From Paenibacillus vini (GTDB lineage: Bacteria > Bacillota > Bacilli > Paenibacillales > Paenibacillaceae): a stretch of 64,000 nucleotides of DNA. Shown here one piece after another: positions 55,113-63,672 of the stretch (positions within the stretch are counted from its first letter, which is position 1; each line of letters begins with the position of its first letter). Where the stretch lies: contig NZ_BOSL01000007.1 in NCBI RefSeq assembly GCF_018403325.1, positions 62,001 to 126,000 of the forward strand, in the 5' to 3' direction. The notes below the pieces were generated by a model. That model was not told where the DNA came from and did no database searches. It was given only the letters and a program-made list of their open reading frames with translations. A program made the position numbers and the translations under genes.

Positions 55113-56089
55113 TAAAAACCTGGGAACACCGATACATCCCGGAGACGCTGGAGTTATGGAACAGGGAAGCCGTGAAGGACGGATATAAAGAGTTTTCGGA
55201 GGAGACCTTCTCGGAGCTTATTCTGGAAAACAAATATTTTGATCCGGAAAGTGTTTTTTTGCTGTTTGATGAGGATGAACGATTGATGGGATTCGCTATA
55301 GGATGTACGGGAGCGGATCTGCCTTTGGGCGCCGAAGCGGGTTATATTACCTGCATGGTTAGCGAGGGAAAAGAAGCTGAGGGAGATTCCTTTGAGGAAA
55401 ACTTTACTCTTCTGCTGGAAGCTTTGGAGACGCGGTTCCGCCTGCTAGGCAAGACGCAGGCAGATGTATTGTTTTTCAATCCGATGATGCTGCCTTGGTA
55501 TATTCCGGACACGCCGGGTCATGAGCATAATAATGCCCCCGGCGTGCCGGTCGGCTGCCGGATGCATGAATTTCTGCTGCGCAGCGGCTATGCAGAACGG
55601 GCCATAGAATGCGGGATGTATTTGCGTCTGGACGATTTCGCCATTCCCGAGACGATCATGTCAAAAGCGCGGAAGGCGGAAGCGGAAGGATATCGGGTGG
55701 GTGTCTACGATCCTTCGATTCACAGAGGAATGGAAGGGATGCTGGACAGTTTAGGCAATCTGCTTTGGCGGAAGCAAATTCCCGAGTTTGCCGCGGAAGG
55801 CGCTCCGCTGATTATTGTGGAGAATAGCGGAATGTTGGCCGGATTTGCCGGGCCGGTAATCAGGCAGGCTAACGGGCGGGCTTTCTTCGCAGGTATCGGC
55901 GTTCATCCGCATCATGAAGGGCACGGTCTGGGCACCTTACTGTTCTTTAATATGTGCGAAGCGTTCCGGATGGTAAGTGCGGAGTACATTTCCCTGTTTA
56001 CGGGCAGCGAAAATCCGGCTAAATCCATTTATGAAAAAGCCGGGTTCCGGACGGTCAAATCATTTGCAGTCATGAGAAGGGAGTTGTAA
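55109..56089 (+). CDS. Tandem-domain GNAT acetyltransferase
   Basis: 326 aa with two GNAT-like halves. The C-terminal half has an intact acetyl-CoA loop (VHPHHEGHGLGTLLFFNM, about 268-285; G-H-G-L-G). The N-terminal half (about 1-150) is degenerate, with an acidic insertion. Start TTG overlaps the anmK stop by four bases, so it belongs to the catabolic operon. It might acetylate a glucosamine-type amine or protect against amino-sugar by-products; this is inference. Confidence 0.82.
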   Translation: MIKTWEHRYIPETLELWNREAVKDGYKEFSEETFSELILENKYFDPESVFLLFDEDERLMGFAIGCTGADLPLGAEAGYITCMVSEGKEAEGDSFEENFTLLLEALETRFRLLGKTQADVLFFNPMMLPWYIPDTPGHEHNNAPGVPVGCRMHEFLLRSGYAERAIECGMYLRLDDFAIPETIMSKARKAEAEGYRVGVYDPSIHRGMEGMLDSLGNLLWRKQIPEFAAEGAPLIIVENSGMLAGFAGPVIRQANGRAFFAGIGVHPHHEGHGLGTLLFFNMCEAFRMVSAEYISLFTGSENPAKSIYEKAGFRTVKSFAVMRREL

Positions 56090-56091
56090 CG

Positions 56092-56796
56092 ATGAGTGAA
56101 CAACCATTGACGATATTGGCAATCGGAGGACATGTCGGGGATATGGAATTGACGGCTGGCGGGGTGCTGGCTTCCCACTCGCTTAAAGGCGACAAGATCG
56201 TAACACTTGCGCTTACGGCGGGGGAAAGAGGCGTTCCGGCCGGGCAGGATATGAAGGAATACCGCAAACAGAAAGTGTCCGAGGCCGCGGAATTCGCGGA
56301 AATGCTCGGCGGCGAATCGATCGTGTTCGACATTCCCGACGGAGAGTTGGCCAACAACGAGGACATGCGATACCGGGTCTGCGATGTTATCCGTAAAGTG
56401 CGGCCAAATGTCATCATAACTCACTTCAAAAACAGCATGCACAAAGACCATATGACGACGCATCTTATTGTGAATGACGCGCGTTTTTTTGCCGGCCTTG
56501 CTTCTTTTGAACGGGAAAACCCTGCACATTTCGCTTCCAGGCTGTATTATGCGGAAAATTGGGAGGATGCGGTGGATTACAAACCGTACGTATATATCGA
56601 TTTCGACCAGGAGGCTTATGATCTGTGGGTGAAGGCGGTGTCCCGGCACTGGTTCGTGACGGGAAGCAAGTCGTTCCCTTATCTGGAGTATTACAAGCAT
56701 CTGGCTAGAGTCCGCGGGATCGAGGCGCGGAAAACGTATGCTGAAACATTTATGATTCCGGCGGAAACGATGCGCGTCCTAAAGACCGAATTATGA
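56092..56796 (+). CDS. PIG-L/LmbE-type deacetylase with altered active site
   Basis: 234 aa, PIG-L fold. Zinc-site pattern: His and Asp in GGHVGDME (about 13-20) and the distal His in NSMHKDHMTTH (about 119-129). In active relatives the first motif is AHPDD; here the Asp that serves as general base is Gly, while the metal ligands remain. It follows the GNAT by two bases and overlaps namZ by four (ATGA). It may deacetylate an amino sugar by a modified mechanism or be only a binding protein. Confidence 0.82.
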   Translation: MSEQPLTILAIGGHVGDMELTAGGVLASHSLKGDKIVTLALTAGERGVPAGQDMKEYRKQKVSEAAEFAEMLGGESIVFDIPDGELANNEDMRYRVCDVIRKVRPNVIITHFKNSMHKDHMTTHLIVNDARFFAGLASFERENPAHFASRLYYAENWEDAVDYKPYVYIDFDQEAYDLWVKAVSRHWFVTGSKSFPYLEYYKHLARVRGIEARKTYAETFMIPAETMRVLKTEL

Positions 56797-57935
56797 GAGT
56801 TGAAAACGGGGCTGACCGTATCGTAGACTATTCCAAGTTGTTCAAAGGCAAAAAGATCGGTCTGATCACCGCTCCCACCGGACTCACCGCCGACCTTGTA
56901 TCCACGATTCAAATTTTCAAGGAGAACTTTCATTTGGCGGCATTGTTTTCGCCGGAGCATGGAGTCCGGGGGAATCTGGCCGCCGGGGCGGAGGTGGAGA
57001 CCTATCAGGATCCGCTCACCGGAGTACCGGTCTACAGCATGTACCGTAAGGATTCCAAACGGATGACGCCGGAAATGCTGGACGAGGTAGACCTGGTAGT
57101 CTACGATATTCAGGATGTGGGCGTTCGTTATTATACTTTTATTTATTCGATGCTGTATGCGTTAGAGGATTGTGCTCAAGCCGGCAAACCATTCGTTGTT
57201 CTTGACCGCATCAATCCGTTGGACGGCGTCACGGTGGAGGGCAATGTGCTCAAACCGGGCTATGAATCTTTTATAGGGAACTTCCCGCTTTGCGTGCGAT
57301 ACGGTTTAACGCCCGGCGAAGTCGCCGGGATGGTGAATGACAGGATGGGCTGGAATGCCGATTTACATGTCGTTCCTTGCAAGGGGTGGGAGCGAAGCCA
57401 GCTCTTTCCGGAGACCGGACGGATCTGGATACATCCATCGCTAAACATTCCACGATTTGAGACCGCCTTGCTGTACGGAGGCACCTGCCTGTTTGAGGGG
57501 ACTAATTTGTCGGAGGGACGAGGGACGACGTTCCCGTTTGAAATGATCGGGGCTCCGTTTATCGAACCGGAGCGGCTGGCGGATGAAATGAACGGCTTGG
57601 ATCTGCCTGGAGTAAAGTTTCGCCCGGTTTATTTTACGCCGACGACGTCCAAGTTCCAAGGGGAGCTATGCGGAGGCGTTCAGCTTTATGTGACGGATCT
57701 CCGGGCGTTTCATGCCGTAGAAACCGGAGTTACACTGATGTATACGATCAAACGGAACTATCCGGAATTTAGCTATTTGCCTCCAATCCGGGTCAATTCC
57801 CGCCCGTTTATCGATCTGTTGTGCGGAGATAGGTTGTATAGGGAAGGGACCATGGATTTGCCGGAGTTATTGGAATCATTCCGTGAGGAGAGCCGGATCT
57901 TTTCCCTGGAAAAGAAGAAGTATCATCTATATTAA
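56793..57935 (+). CDS. namZ: NamZ-family (DUF1343) exo-beta-N-acetylmuramidase
   Basis: 380 aa DUF1343 protein. The family member NamZ (YbbC) of Bacillus subtilis releases MurNAc from the non-reducing end of peptidoglycan fragments. Conserved stretches: FSPEHGVRG, YDIQDVGVRYYTF, VLDRINPLDG, EGTNLSEGRGTTFPFE. Unlike secreted NamZ it begins MRVENGADRIVDYS with no signal peptide, so it should act in the cytosol on imported disaccharides. Start overlaps the deacetylase stop by four bases. Confidence 0.88.
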   Translation: MRVENGADRIVDYSKLFKGKKIGLITAPTGLTADLVSTIQIFKENFHLAALFSPEHGVRGNLAAGAEVETYQDPLTGVPVYSMYRKDSKRMTPEMLDEVDLVVYDIQDVGVRYYTFIYSMLYALEDCAQAGKPFVVLDRINPLDGVTVEGNVLKPGYESFIGNFPLCVRYGLTPGEVAGMVNDRMGWNADLHVVPCKGWERSQLFPETGRIWIHPSLNIPRFETALLYGGTCLFEGTNLSEGRGTTFPFEMIGAPFIEPERLADEMNGLDLPGVKFRPVYFTPTTSKFQGELCGGVQLYVTDLRAFHAVETGVTLMYTIKRNYPEFSYLPPIRVNSRPFIDLLCGDRLYREGTMDLPELLESFREESRIFSLEKKKYHLY

Positions 57936-57942
57936 CTGTGTG

Positions 57943-57964
57943 TTCAAAAAGTCGACTTTTTGAA
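57943..57964. repeat. 22-base perfect palindrome between namZ and kinase genes
   Basis: TTCAAAAAG-TCGA-CTTTTTGAA reads identically on both strands. It lies eight bases after namZ and 25 before the kinase ATG. It could be an operator, a weak hairpin or a dispersed repeat. Confidence 0.75.
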
Positions 57965-57989
57965 GAACCTCTGGAAAGGGGGAGCGGCG

Positions 57990-59006
57990 ATGAGAGACGG
58001 GATAGATGCCAGAGGCTCTACCCCTGGAGAAGGGAAGATGGAATCGAACGGTGATATAAAGATAAATCCCCAACCTGAGCATGCCGTGAAATATGTAGCG
58101 GGTTTGGATGGAGGCGGCACCAAAACGAACATAGTGGTCGCAGACGAGCAGGGAAAGGTACTCAACGCCTTTACTTCTGGCGCTTTGAACCTCAACGGAG
58201 AGGATCACGAACGGGTGCGCCAAAATTTGCTCGAGATTCTGTCATCCATCTCGAAGCTTTGCGGCGGCTTGGATTATTGCGTGTATATTTGTATCGGTGC
58301 GGCGGGCATCAGCCATCCGGAAGCGAGAGCGCGATTGACGAATGCGGTCAGAGAGAGCGGCTACCACGCCGGACTGACCTTGGTCGGCGATCATGAGGCG
58401 GCTCTCTACGGCGCGTTGGAGAATCCGTACGGCATGATTCTGATCGCGGGCACCGGCTCGATCTGCTACGGAGTGAACGAGCGGGGGATTTCTCACCGTA
58501 CCGGCGGCTTCGGCCACCTCATCGACGATGAGGGGAGCGGCTATAGCATTGGCCGGGAGATACTTAGTGCCGTCGTCAAGGCGCATGATGGACGGATTCC
58601 TCCGACTTTGCTTGAAGAAATGGTCACAAGACAGCTTCGGATTCCGGAGGATTCCGATCCTGTGCGGGCGTTGGTGGGTTTCATTTATGACAAGAACCGA
58701 AACAAGCGAGACATCGCCGCGTTAGCCCCGCTTCTGAACGAAGCGTGCGCCCTTGGCGATGAGGCGGCGATCGGCATCGCTCACTCCAGCGCAGAGTCTT
58801 TGTCCGACCTGGTCGTACCGGTGGCCGAACGGCTATCCTTGCAGGAGGGCCGGCTCGCATTCGCCGGCAGCGTGCTGCTGCACAATACTTATGTGCAGTC
58901 CGCATTGCGTGAAAGACTGGCCCGGCGTTATCCGCGCCTGGACATGGATTTGCCGCGGCATGATGCGGCATGGGGTGCAGCGATGATGGCCTTGAGCTTG
59001 AAATAA
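57990..59006 (+). CDS. BadF/BcrA-type sugar kinase, probable GlcNAc/MurNAc kinase
   Basis: About 338 aa ASKHA-fold kinase. Phosphate-1 motif GLDGGGTKTNIVVAD, adenosine and sugar regions IGAAGI, GDHEAALYGAL, LIAGTGSICYG, DEGSGYSIGRE. Related to eukaryotic GlcNAc kinase and clostridial MurK, which phosphorylates MurNAc and GlcNAc. Last gene of the island, it would supply MurNAc-6-phosphate to MurQ and GlcNAc-6-phosphate to the Nag route. ATG 57990 follows AAAGGGGGAG; the frame is open ten codons further up. Confidence 0.87.
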   Translation: MRDGIDARGSTPGEGKMESNGDIKINPQPEHAVKYVAGLDGGGTKTNIVVADEQGKVLNAFTSGALNLNGEDHERVRQNLLEILSSISKLCGGLDYCVYICIGAAGISHPEARARLTNAVRESGYHAGLTLVGDHEAALYGALENPYGMILIAGTGSICYGVNERGISHRTGGFGHLIDDEGSGYSIGREILSAVVKAHDGRIPPTLLEEMVTRQLRIPEDSDPVRALVGFIYDKNRNKRDIAALAPLLNEACALGDEAAIGIAHSSAESLSDLVVPVAERLSLQEGRLAFAGSVLLHNTYVQSALRERLARRYPRLDMDLPRHDAAWGAAMMALSLK

Positions 59007-59026
59007 ATAAATATAAACTTCAATAA

Positions 59027-59066
59027 AAAGCCGCCTTTTACGGACGTACCGGAAAGGCGGCTTTAG
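59027..59066. terminator. Terminator closing the muramic-acid island
   Basis: AAAGCCGCCTTT pairs exactly with AAAGGCGGCTTT around a 14-base loop. A/T flanks on both sides may also serve the convergent glcF. Confidence 0.82.
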
Positions 59067-59114
59067 TTCGTTATTAAGGGGCCGAAGGTGTCGCCGCTAA
59101 TCAAGGATTGTGTC

Positions 59115-60425
59115 TTACAAGGCTCGATTCAACAAATCCATGATATGCACGGCTTCCATTCGATCCTCCAAGCCTGCGCGGATAATGCCTTGCTTCATTT
59201 GCAGCAGGCAGCCGGGATTGGAAGTGACGATGATGCGTGCTTGCGTTGCTTCGGCATGAACCATTTTACCGTCCAATATTTGCATGGACATCTCGTATTG
59301 GGTCAGATTATATGTGCCGGCCGAGCCGCAGCAGCTGTCGGCCTGCCTCATTTCTATCAGGTCGAGACCGGGAATGCTGCGCAGCAGCTCCCGGGGCTGG
59401 GTGCGTATGCCTTGGCCATGAGCAAGATGACAGGAGTCCTGGTAAGTAACCCGCGCAGGGAACGGTTTGGTGAAGGACAGCGGCGGCAGCTCCACCAAAA
59501 TTTCCGAAGCATCGCGGTTCGCGAGCGCAAATCGATTCGCCCGTTCTTCCCAGGCCGGATCGCCCCGGAACCAATGGCCGTATTCTTTCAAGGCCGCTCC
59601 GCAGCCCCCGGCATTGTTGACGAGGTAATCGACGCCGGAGCGCTCGAAGGCCTCGATGTTTGCTTTAGCAAGCTCCTTGGCGCCGGCCATTTCGCCGGAA
59701 TGGGCATGCATGGCCCCGCAGCAGCCTTGATCCTTGATGAACACGACATCGCAGCCGGCCTTCGTCAGCAGACGCGCCGTGGCTTCATTTGTCTCATAAA
59801 ATAATATATCCATGAGACAACCCGTGAACAGGCCGACGGTCATCGTATTTGGCGTTTCCGCCGGCATCACGGTTTGGCGTTTGGACCGTTTCCATGGCGA
59901 AGCAACGCGGGAAACAGCCTGCTGCATTTCCGCCATCGGCCCGGGCAACACCCGGATCAGCCCCGTGCGGCTCGCAAGCTTTTGCAGACCCAAGGCCTGT
60001 GCGCTCCAAAGTAAAGTCCCGAGCCGTTTGACCCGTTTGGGATAAGGGAACAGATGCCGGAACACCAAGCTTCTCACCGCCGACGGTTTCCCGTCAGCAT
60101 GATGATGGTCCTGCACGACTTCGCGAGCTGTTTCGAGCAGCCCGCCATATGGGACGCCAGCGGGACATGCCGTCTCGCAGGCCCGGCAGCCCAGACAGGC
60201 GTTCATGTTGTGCTCAAACTCTGCGTCAACGGGCAGTTGCCCGCTTGCTACCCCCTTCATCAGGGCAATGCGCCCCCGGGGGCTATACGTTTCCAGTCCG
60301 GTTTGAGCATATGTCGGACAAGCGGGAAGACAGAAACCGCAGTGCATGCAGTTCAAGATTTCGTCCATATTGAACTTTGCAAGGACAGGTCCGGTTCCGG
60401 CGATGTCTTTATGACCTGTGTTCAT
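59115..60425 (-). CDS. glcF: Glycolate oxidase iron-sulfur subunit
   Basis: 436 aa. Two ferredoxin-type clusters (CMHCGFCLPACP about 26-37; CLGCRACETACP about 77-88), then two CCG cysteine-rich domains (QGCCGAMHAH; DSCCGSAGTYN). It passes electrons from GlcD-bound FAD to the membrane chain. It overlaps glcD by four bases (ATGA). No glcE-like third subunit is adjacent, as in other Bacillales two-gene forms. The true substrate may be glycolate or D-lactate. Confidence 0.92.
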   Translation of the reverse strand: MNTGHKDIAGTGPVLAKFNMDEILNCMHCGFCLPACPTYAQTGLETYSPRGRIALMKGVASGQLPVDAEFEHNMNACLGCRACETACPAGVPYGGLLETAREVVQDHHHADGKPSAVRSLVFRHLFPYPKRVKRLGTLLWSAQALGLQKLASRTGLIRVLPGPMAEMQQAVSRVASPWKRSKRQTVMPAETPNTMTVGLFTGCLMDILFYETNEATARLLTKAGCDVVFIKDQGCCGAMHAHSGEMAGAKELAKANIEAFERSGVDYLVNNAGGCGAALKEYGHWFRGDPAWEERANRFALANRDASEILVELPPLSFTKPFPARVTYQDSCHLAHGQGIRTQPRELLRSIPGLDLIEMRQADSCCGSAGTYNLTQYEMSMQILDGKMVHAEATQARIIVTSNPGCLLQMKQGIIRAGLEDRMEAVHIMDLLNRAL

Positions 60426-61834
60426 CTCTTCACCACCAGTCTGCGGCGTTCGCTGCGCGCGAAGATTTTGCCGGGGTTCATAATCTGATGGGGATCAAAA
60501 GCCTCTTTGATCCGTTGCATCAATTCGATTCCGGCTTCGCCGGTCTTCAGATGAAGGTACTTCATTTTGGCGAGTCCGACGCCGTGTTCGCCGGTTATCG
60601 TTCCCCCGAATGAAATGGAAGCGCGGAAAATCTCTTCAAACGCCAATTCCACCCGGGCAATTTCCTCGGGGTTTCGCTCATCGGTCATGCAGGTTGGATG
60701 CAGATTTCCGTCTCCGGCATGGCCGAAGGTGCAAATTTGCAATCCGTACTTCACCGCAACCCGCTCCACCTCGGCGACGATATCGGCAAGGCGGGAGCGG
60801 GGGACGGTGGCATCCTCCATAATCGTCGTCGGTTTCAGACGAGACAGAGCGGACAAAGCCGCACGCCTTGCCGTCAGCAGCTTTGCTCCCTCCTCCGGGG
60901 TAGCGGCGATCTCAACGCTTGCGGCTCCGTTTAAGGCTGCAATTTCGGCGATTCTGGCAATATCGCGCCTGACAAGCTCCTCCGGTCCGTCCTGTTCAAT
61001 CAATAACATGGATTTCATATGGAGCGGAAGGCCCAGCTTGGCAAAGTCATCGACGACCTGCATCGTTCCTTGGTCCATGAATTCCATGGTAGCCGGAATA
61101 ATTCTGGAAGCGATTACATTTTCAACCGTTCTGGCTGCGTCTACCAGATTCGTAAAATAAGCGACAAGAGTGCGTTTGCTTTCCGGCAAAGGAATGAGCT
61201 TCAATGTAATCTCAGTAATGACGGCAAGCGTTCCTTCGGAGCCGACCAGCAGCCGGGTTAAATCATAGCCGGCAACGTCCTTGACGTTTTTCCCGCCGCA
61301 ACGCATAATTTCCCCGGATGGCAGCACATATTCGAGACCCATGACATAGTCCTTGGTCACTCCGTATTTCAGGCCGCGCATGCCGCCAGCGCATTGTGCT
61401 ACATTTCCGCCAAGCGTGGATATTCGCATACTTCCGGGATCCGGCGGATAGAACAGGCCAAGACTTTCCACGGCTTGATGGAAATCGGCGGTAATCACGC
61501 CAGGTCCGACGGTCGCGGTCATATTTTTAACGTCGATTTCATGGATTTGATTAAGACGGTTCAAATTGAGGACGATTCCTCCTTCAACCGGAATGGTGCT
61601 TGCGGCAAGATTGGTGCCGGAACCCCGCGGAATGACGGGTATGCGATGTTCGTCGGCCAGCCGGAGAATTTCGGAAACCTCACCGGTATTGGCCGGATGA
61701 ACGACCGCCTCGGGCATGGACTGAAACATAGGGGTGGCGTCATAGGAATAGGCATATAGCTCGTTCGGAGTATCCCGAACCCACGATTCTCCTGAGATGG
61801 AGACAAGCTTGCTTCTGATTTCCGGTGTGATCAT
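60422..61834 (-). CDS. glcD: Glycolate/D-lactate oxidase FAD subunit
   Basis: 470 aa FAD-linked oxidase. FAD_binding_4 domain (about 45-220: PRGSGTNLAA, TLGGNVAQCAGG) and FAD-oxidase C-terminal domain (HAGDGNLHP, GEHGVGLAK). It oxidises glycolate to glyoxylate or D-lactate to pyruvate; D-lactate is a MurQ product, so a metabolic link to the preceding island is plausible. GGGAGG ribosome site. Divergent from a FadR-type regulator. Confidence 0.92.
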   Translation of the reverse strand: MITPEIRSKLVSISGESWVRDTPNELYAYSYDATPMFQSMPEAVVHPANTGEVSEILRLADEHRIPVIPRGSGTNLAASTIPVEGGIVLNLNRLNQIHEIDVKNMTATVGPGVITADFHQAVESLGLFYPPDPGSMRISTLGGNVAQCAGGMRGLKYGVTKDYVMGLEYVLPSGEIMRCGGKNVKDVAGYDLTRLLVGSEGTLAVITEITLKLIPLPESKRTLVAYFTNLVDAARTVENVIASRIIPATMEFMDQGTMQVVDDFAKLGLPLHMKSMLLIEQDGPEELVRRDIARIAEIAALNGAASVEIAATPEEGAKLLTARRAALSALSRLKPTTIMEDATVPRSRLADIVAEVERVAVKYGLQICTFGHAGDGNLHPTCMTDERNPEEIARVELAFEEIFRASISFGGTITGEHGVGLAKMKYLHLKTGEAGIELMQRIKEAFDPHQIMNPGKIFARSERRRLVVKR

Positions 61835-61883
61835 CTGTACATTCCCTCCCGGATAATGATAGAATAAGTCTTAATTAAACAGG

Positions 61884-61894
61884 TCATCTGATGA
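61884..61894. promoter_or_regulatory. Possible GntR-type operator between glcD and regulator
   Basis: TCATC-T-GATGA dyad in the 156-base divergent intergenic region. Confidence 0.35.
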
Positions 61895-61990
61895 ATTTGA
61901 ACTCACTTTACCATTATTTAAAGGGAATGTATAGATAGTTATTTAAAATTTTTATTACTTATAGGGAACAGCCGGAAAGGAACTATAGAG

Positions 61991-62680
61991 ATGGATTTAA
62001 GTAAAAAAAATGTAGATATCGTAACCGAGGAATTGCAGAGAATTATTGAATCCGGTCTGGTTAAGCCGGGGGAAAAGCTCGACACGATCGAGAATATGGC
62101 GGTCCGTTATCGCGTAGGACGTTCTACGGTACGAGAAGCAATCAGTCATTTGAAAGCCCGGGGCCTGATCGAAACGAAACAAGGCGGCGGCACCTTCGTG
62201 AAGGCACAGGCGCTGGAATCGATCCAATCGCGGAAGATCAATGATCGGCAAGAGCTGATTCAGTTGCTTCAGGTGCGTAAAATCGTGGAGGTGGGAAGTA
62301 TCGAACTGGCGGCTGAGTTTCGGACCGATAAGGATCTGGAGGAGCTGGGTGCGATTGTCCGCCATATGGAAGACGCTATAGGAAATGAAGAAATGAGCCA
62401 GGTCTATGACGTGAATTTTCATCTTGCCATTGCGAGAGCAGCGCAAAATAAGATGCTGGAAGGGATGATGGAAAGCGTCTCCGACATGATGTTCCGCACG
62501 ATGCGGGATACCCGTAGCTTATGGATGTTCAGTGAGCAGGAATCCGCCCGCCGTTTGTTCCAGGAGCATCAGCAAATGTTCCAGGCCATAGCGGACCAAA
62601 ACAAAAGTGATGCCGCTAAAATTATGAAGCTTCATTTGGCCAAAGCCGGGAAAGAAATGATGAGCGGCATGAAAATTTGA
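61991..62680 (+). CDS. FadR-type GntR regulator
   Basis: 229 aa. GntR winged HTH (about 10-75: VRYRVGRSTVREAISHLKARGLIETKQGGGTF in pieces), then an FCD ligand domain (about 90-220) with the metal-site His residues. LldR/GlcC-type regulators of this subgroup control lactate or glycolate oxidation; divergence from glcDF supports such a role. Ribosome site GGAAAGGAA. Confidence 0.9.
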   Translation: MDLSKKNVDIVTEELQRIIESGLVKPGEKLDTIENMAVRYRVGRSTVREAISHLKARGLIETKQGGGTFVKAQALESIQSRKINDRQELIQLLQVRKIVEVGSIELAAEFRTDKDLEELGAIVRHMEDAIGNEEMSQVYDVNFHLAIARAAQNKMLEGMMESVSDMMFRTMRDTRSLWMFSEQESARRLFQEHQQMFQAIADQNKSDAAKIMKLHLAKAGKEMMSGMKI

Positions 62681-62740
62681 GCAGATGATGTGGCTATAAA
62701 TTTATGCGGTGTAATTGAATTGACGAAGGGGAAATGAATT

Positions 62741-63610
62741 ATGGAGAATCAAGGAACAATTACAATTGACGGTTATCCGTTGACCTATCTCATAGAGGGG
62801 GAAGGCGTCCCGGTGATGGTCATCGGAAGCGCGGCCTACTATTCCCGTTTGTTTTCTAAAGAGCTCAGAAATAGCGTAAAACTGATATTTATCGATCACC
62901 GGGGTCATGCCCCGTCTCCAGCGGACACGGAGCTTATGGCACCAGAAGCTCTGCTGGATAAAGTGCTGGACGATATCGAAACGATCCGCAATGATTTAGG
63001 GCTGAAAGATTTCGTCATAGCCGGGCATTCGGGCAATGCGTTCCTTGCCGTGGAGTATGCGCTCAAATATCCGGCTGAGGTCCGGCAAGTCGTGCTGCTG
63101 AATACCGCCACCAGCAATAGTGCTGAGAGGCAGCAACAAAGCATTAATTTTTTTGAGCAGACCGCATCCTCTGAACGCAAGCACCGGTTTGAACAAGAAT
63201 TCGCTCTCTTACCTGCTGATATCGAACGCGAGCCTGAAAGGCGATTTGCCCATATGTGTATCCGGTTCGGAGCGCACAGCTTTTTTGATTACGACTTTGA
63301 CGCTACTTCTATGTGGGATGGAGTATATACGAATATGCCGATCCTTGATACTCTATGGGGCGAAGCTTTCGCGCAGCTGGATCTTCGGAAACGTCTAGGC
63401 GAATTACATACTCCAGTCTTTTTAGCTCTCGGCCGGCATGATTATCTCGTGGGTCCGTATACTTTGTGGGATGGGGTGGAGGATAAATACCCCAATATCC
63501 GCAAAGTGTTGTTTGACCGCAGCGGACATAATCCGATGATGGAGGAGCCGGAGCTATTCGATGCCGAGCTTAAGGAATGGCTTTGTTCCTTGAACGGCCA
63601 AGGTTCATAA
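62741..63610 (+). CDS. Alpha/beta hydrolase
   Basis: 289 aa. Nucleophile elbow GHSGN (Ser about 95), acid Asp in LGRHDYLV (about 231) and His in SGHNPMMEEPE (about 264) form the triad. Resembles proline-iminopeptidase or haloalkane-type hydrolases; substrate unknown. AAGGGGAAATGAATT precedes the ATG. No partner genes, 60 bases after the FadR-type regulator. Confidence 0.88.
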   Translation: MENQGTITIDGYPLTYLIEGEGVPVMVIGSAAYYSRLFSKELRNSVKLIFIDHRGHAPSPADTELMAPEALLDKVLDDIETIRNDLGLKDFVIAGHSGNAFLAVEYALKYPAEVRQVVLLNTATSNSAERQQQSINFFEQTASSERKHRFEQEFALLPADIEREPERRFAHMCIRFGAHSFFDYDFDATSMWDGVYTNMPILDTLWGEAFAQLDLRKRLGELHTPVFLALGRHDYLVGPYTLWDGVEDKYPNIRKVLFDRSGHNPMMEEPELFDAELKEWLCSLNGQGS

Positions 63611-63612
63611 TC

Positions 63613-63640
63613 TTGTTCTTTTCCGCCTTCATGTTACACT
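63613..63640 (+). promoter_or_regulatory. Extended -10 promoter of the last gene
   Basis: TTGTTC (63613-63618), 16-base spacer, TGT-TACACT (-10 at 63635-63640 with TG upstream). Predicted transcript start about 63647. Confidence 0.55.
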
Positions 63641-63672
63641 AAAGAGTGACCATGGAGAAGGAGACTGACAAG

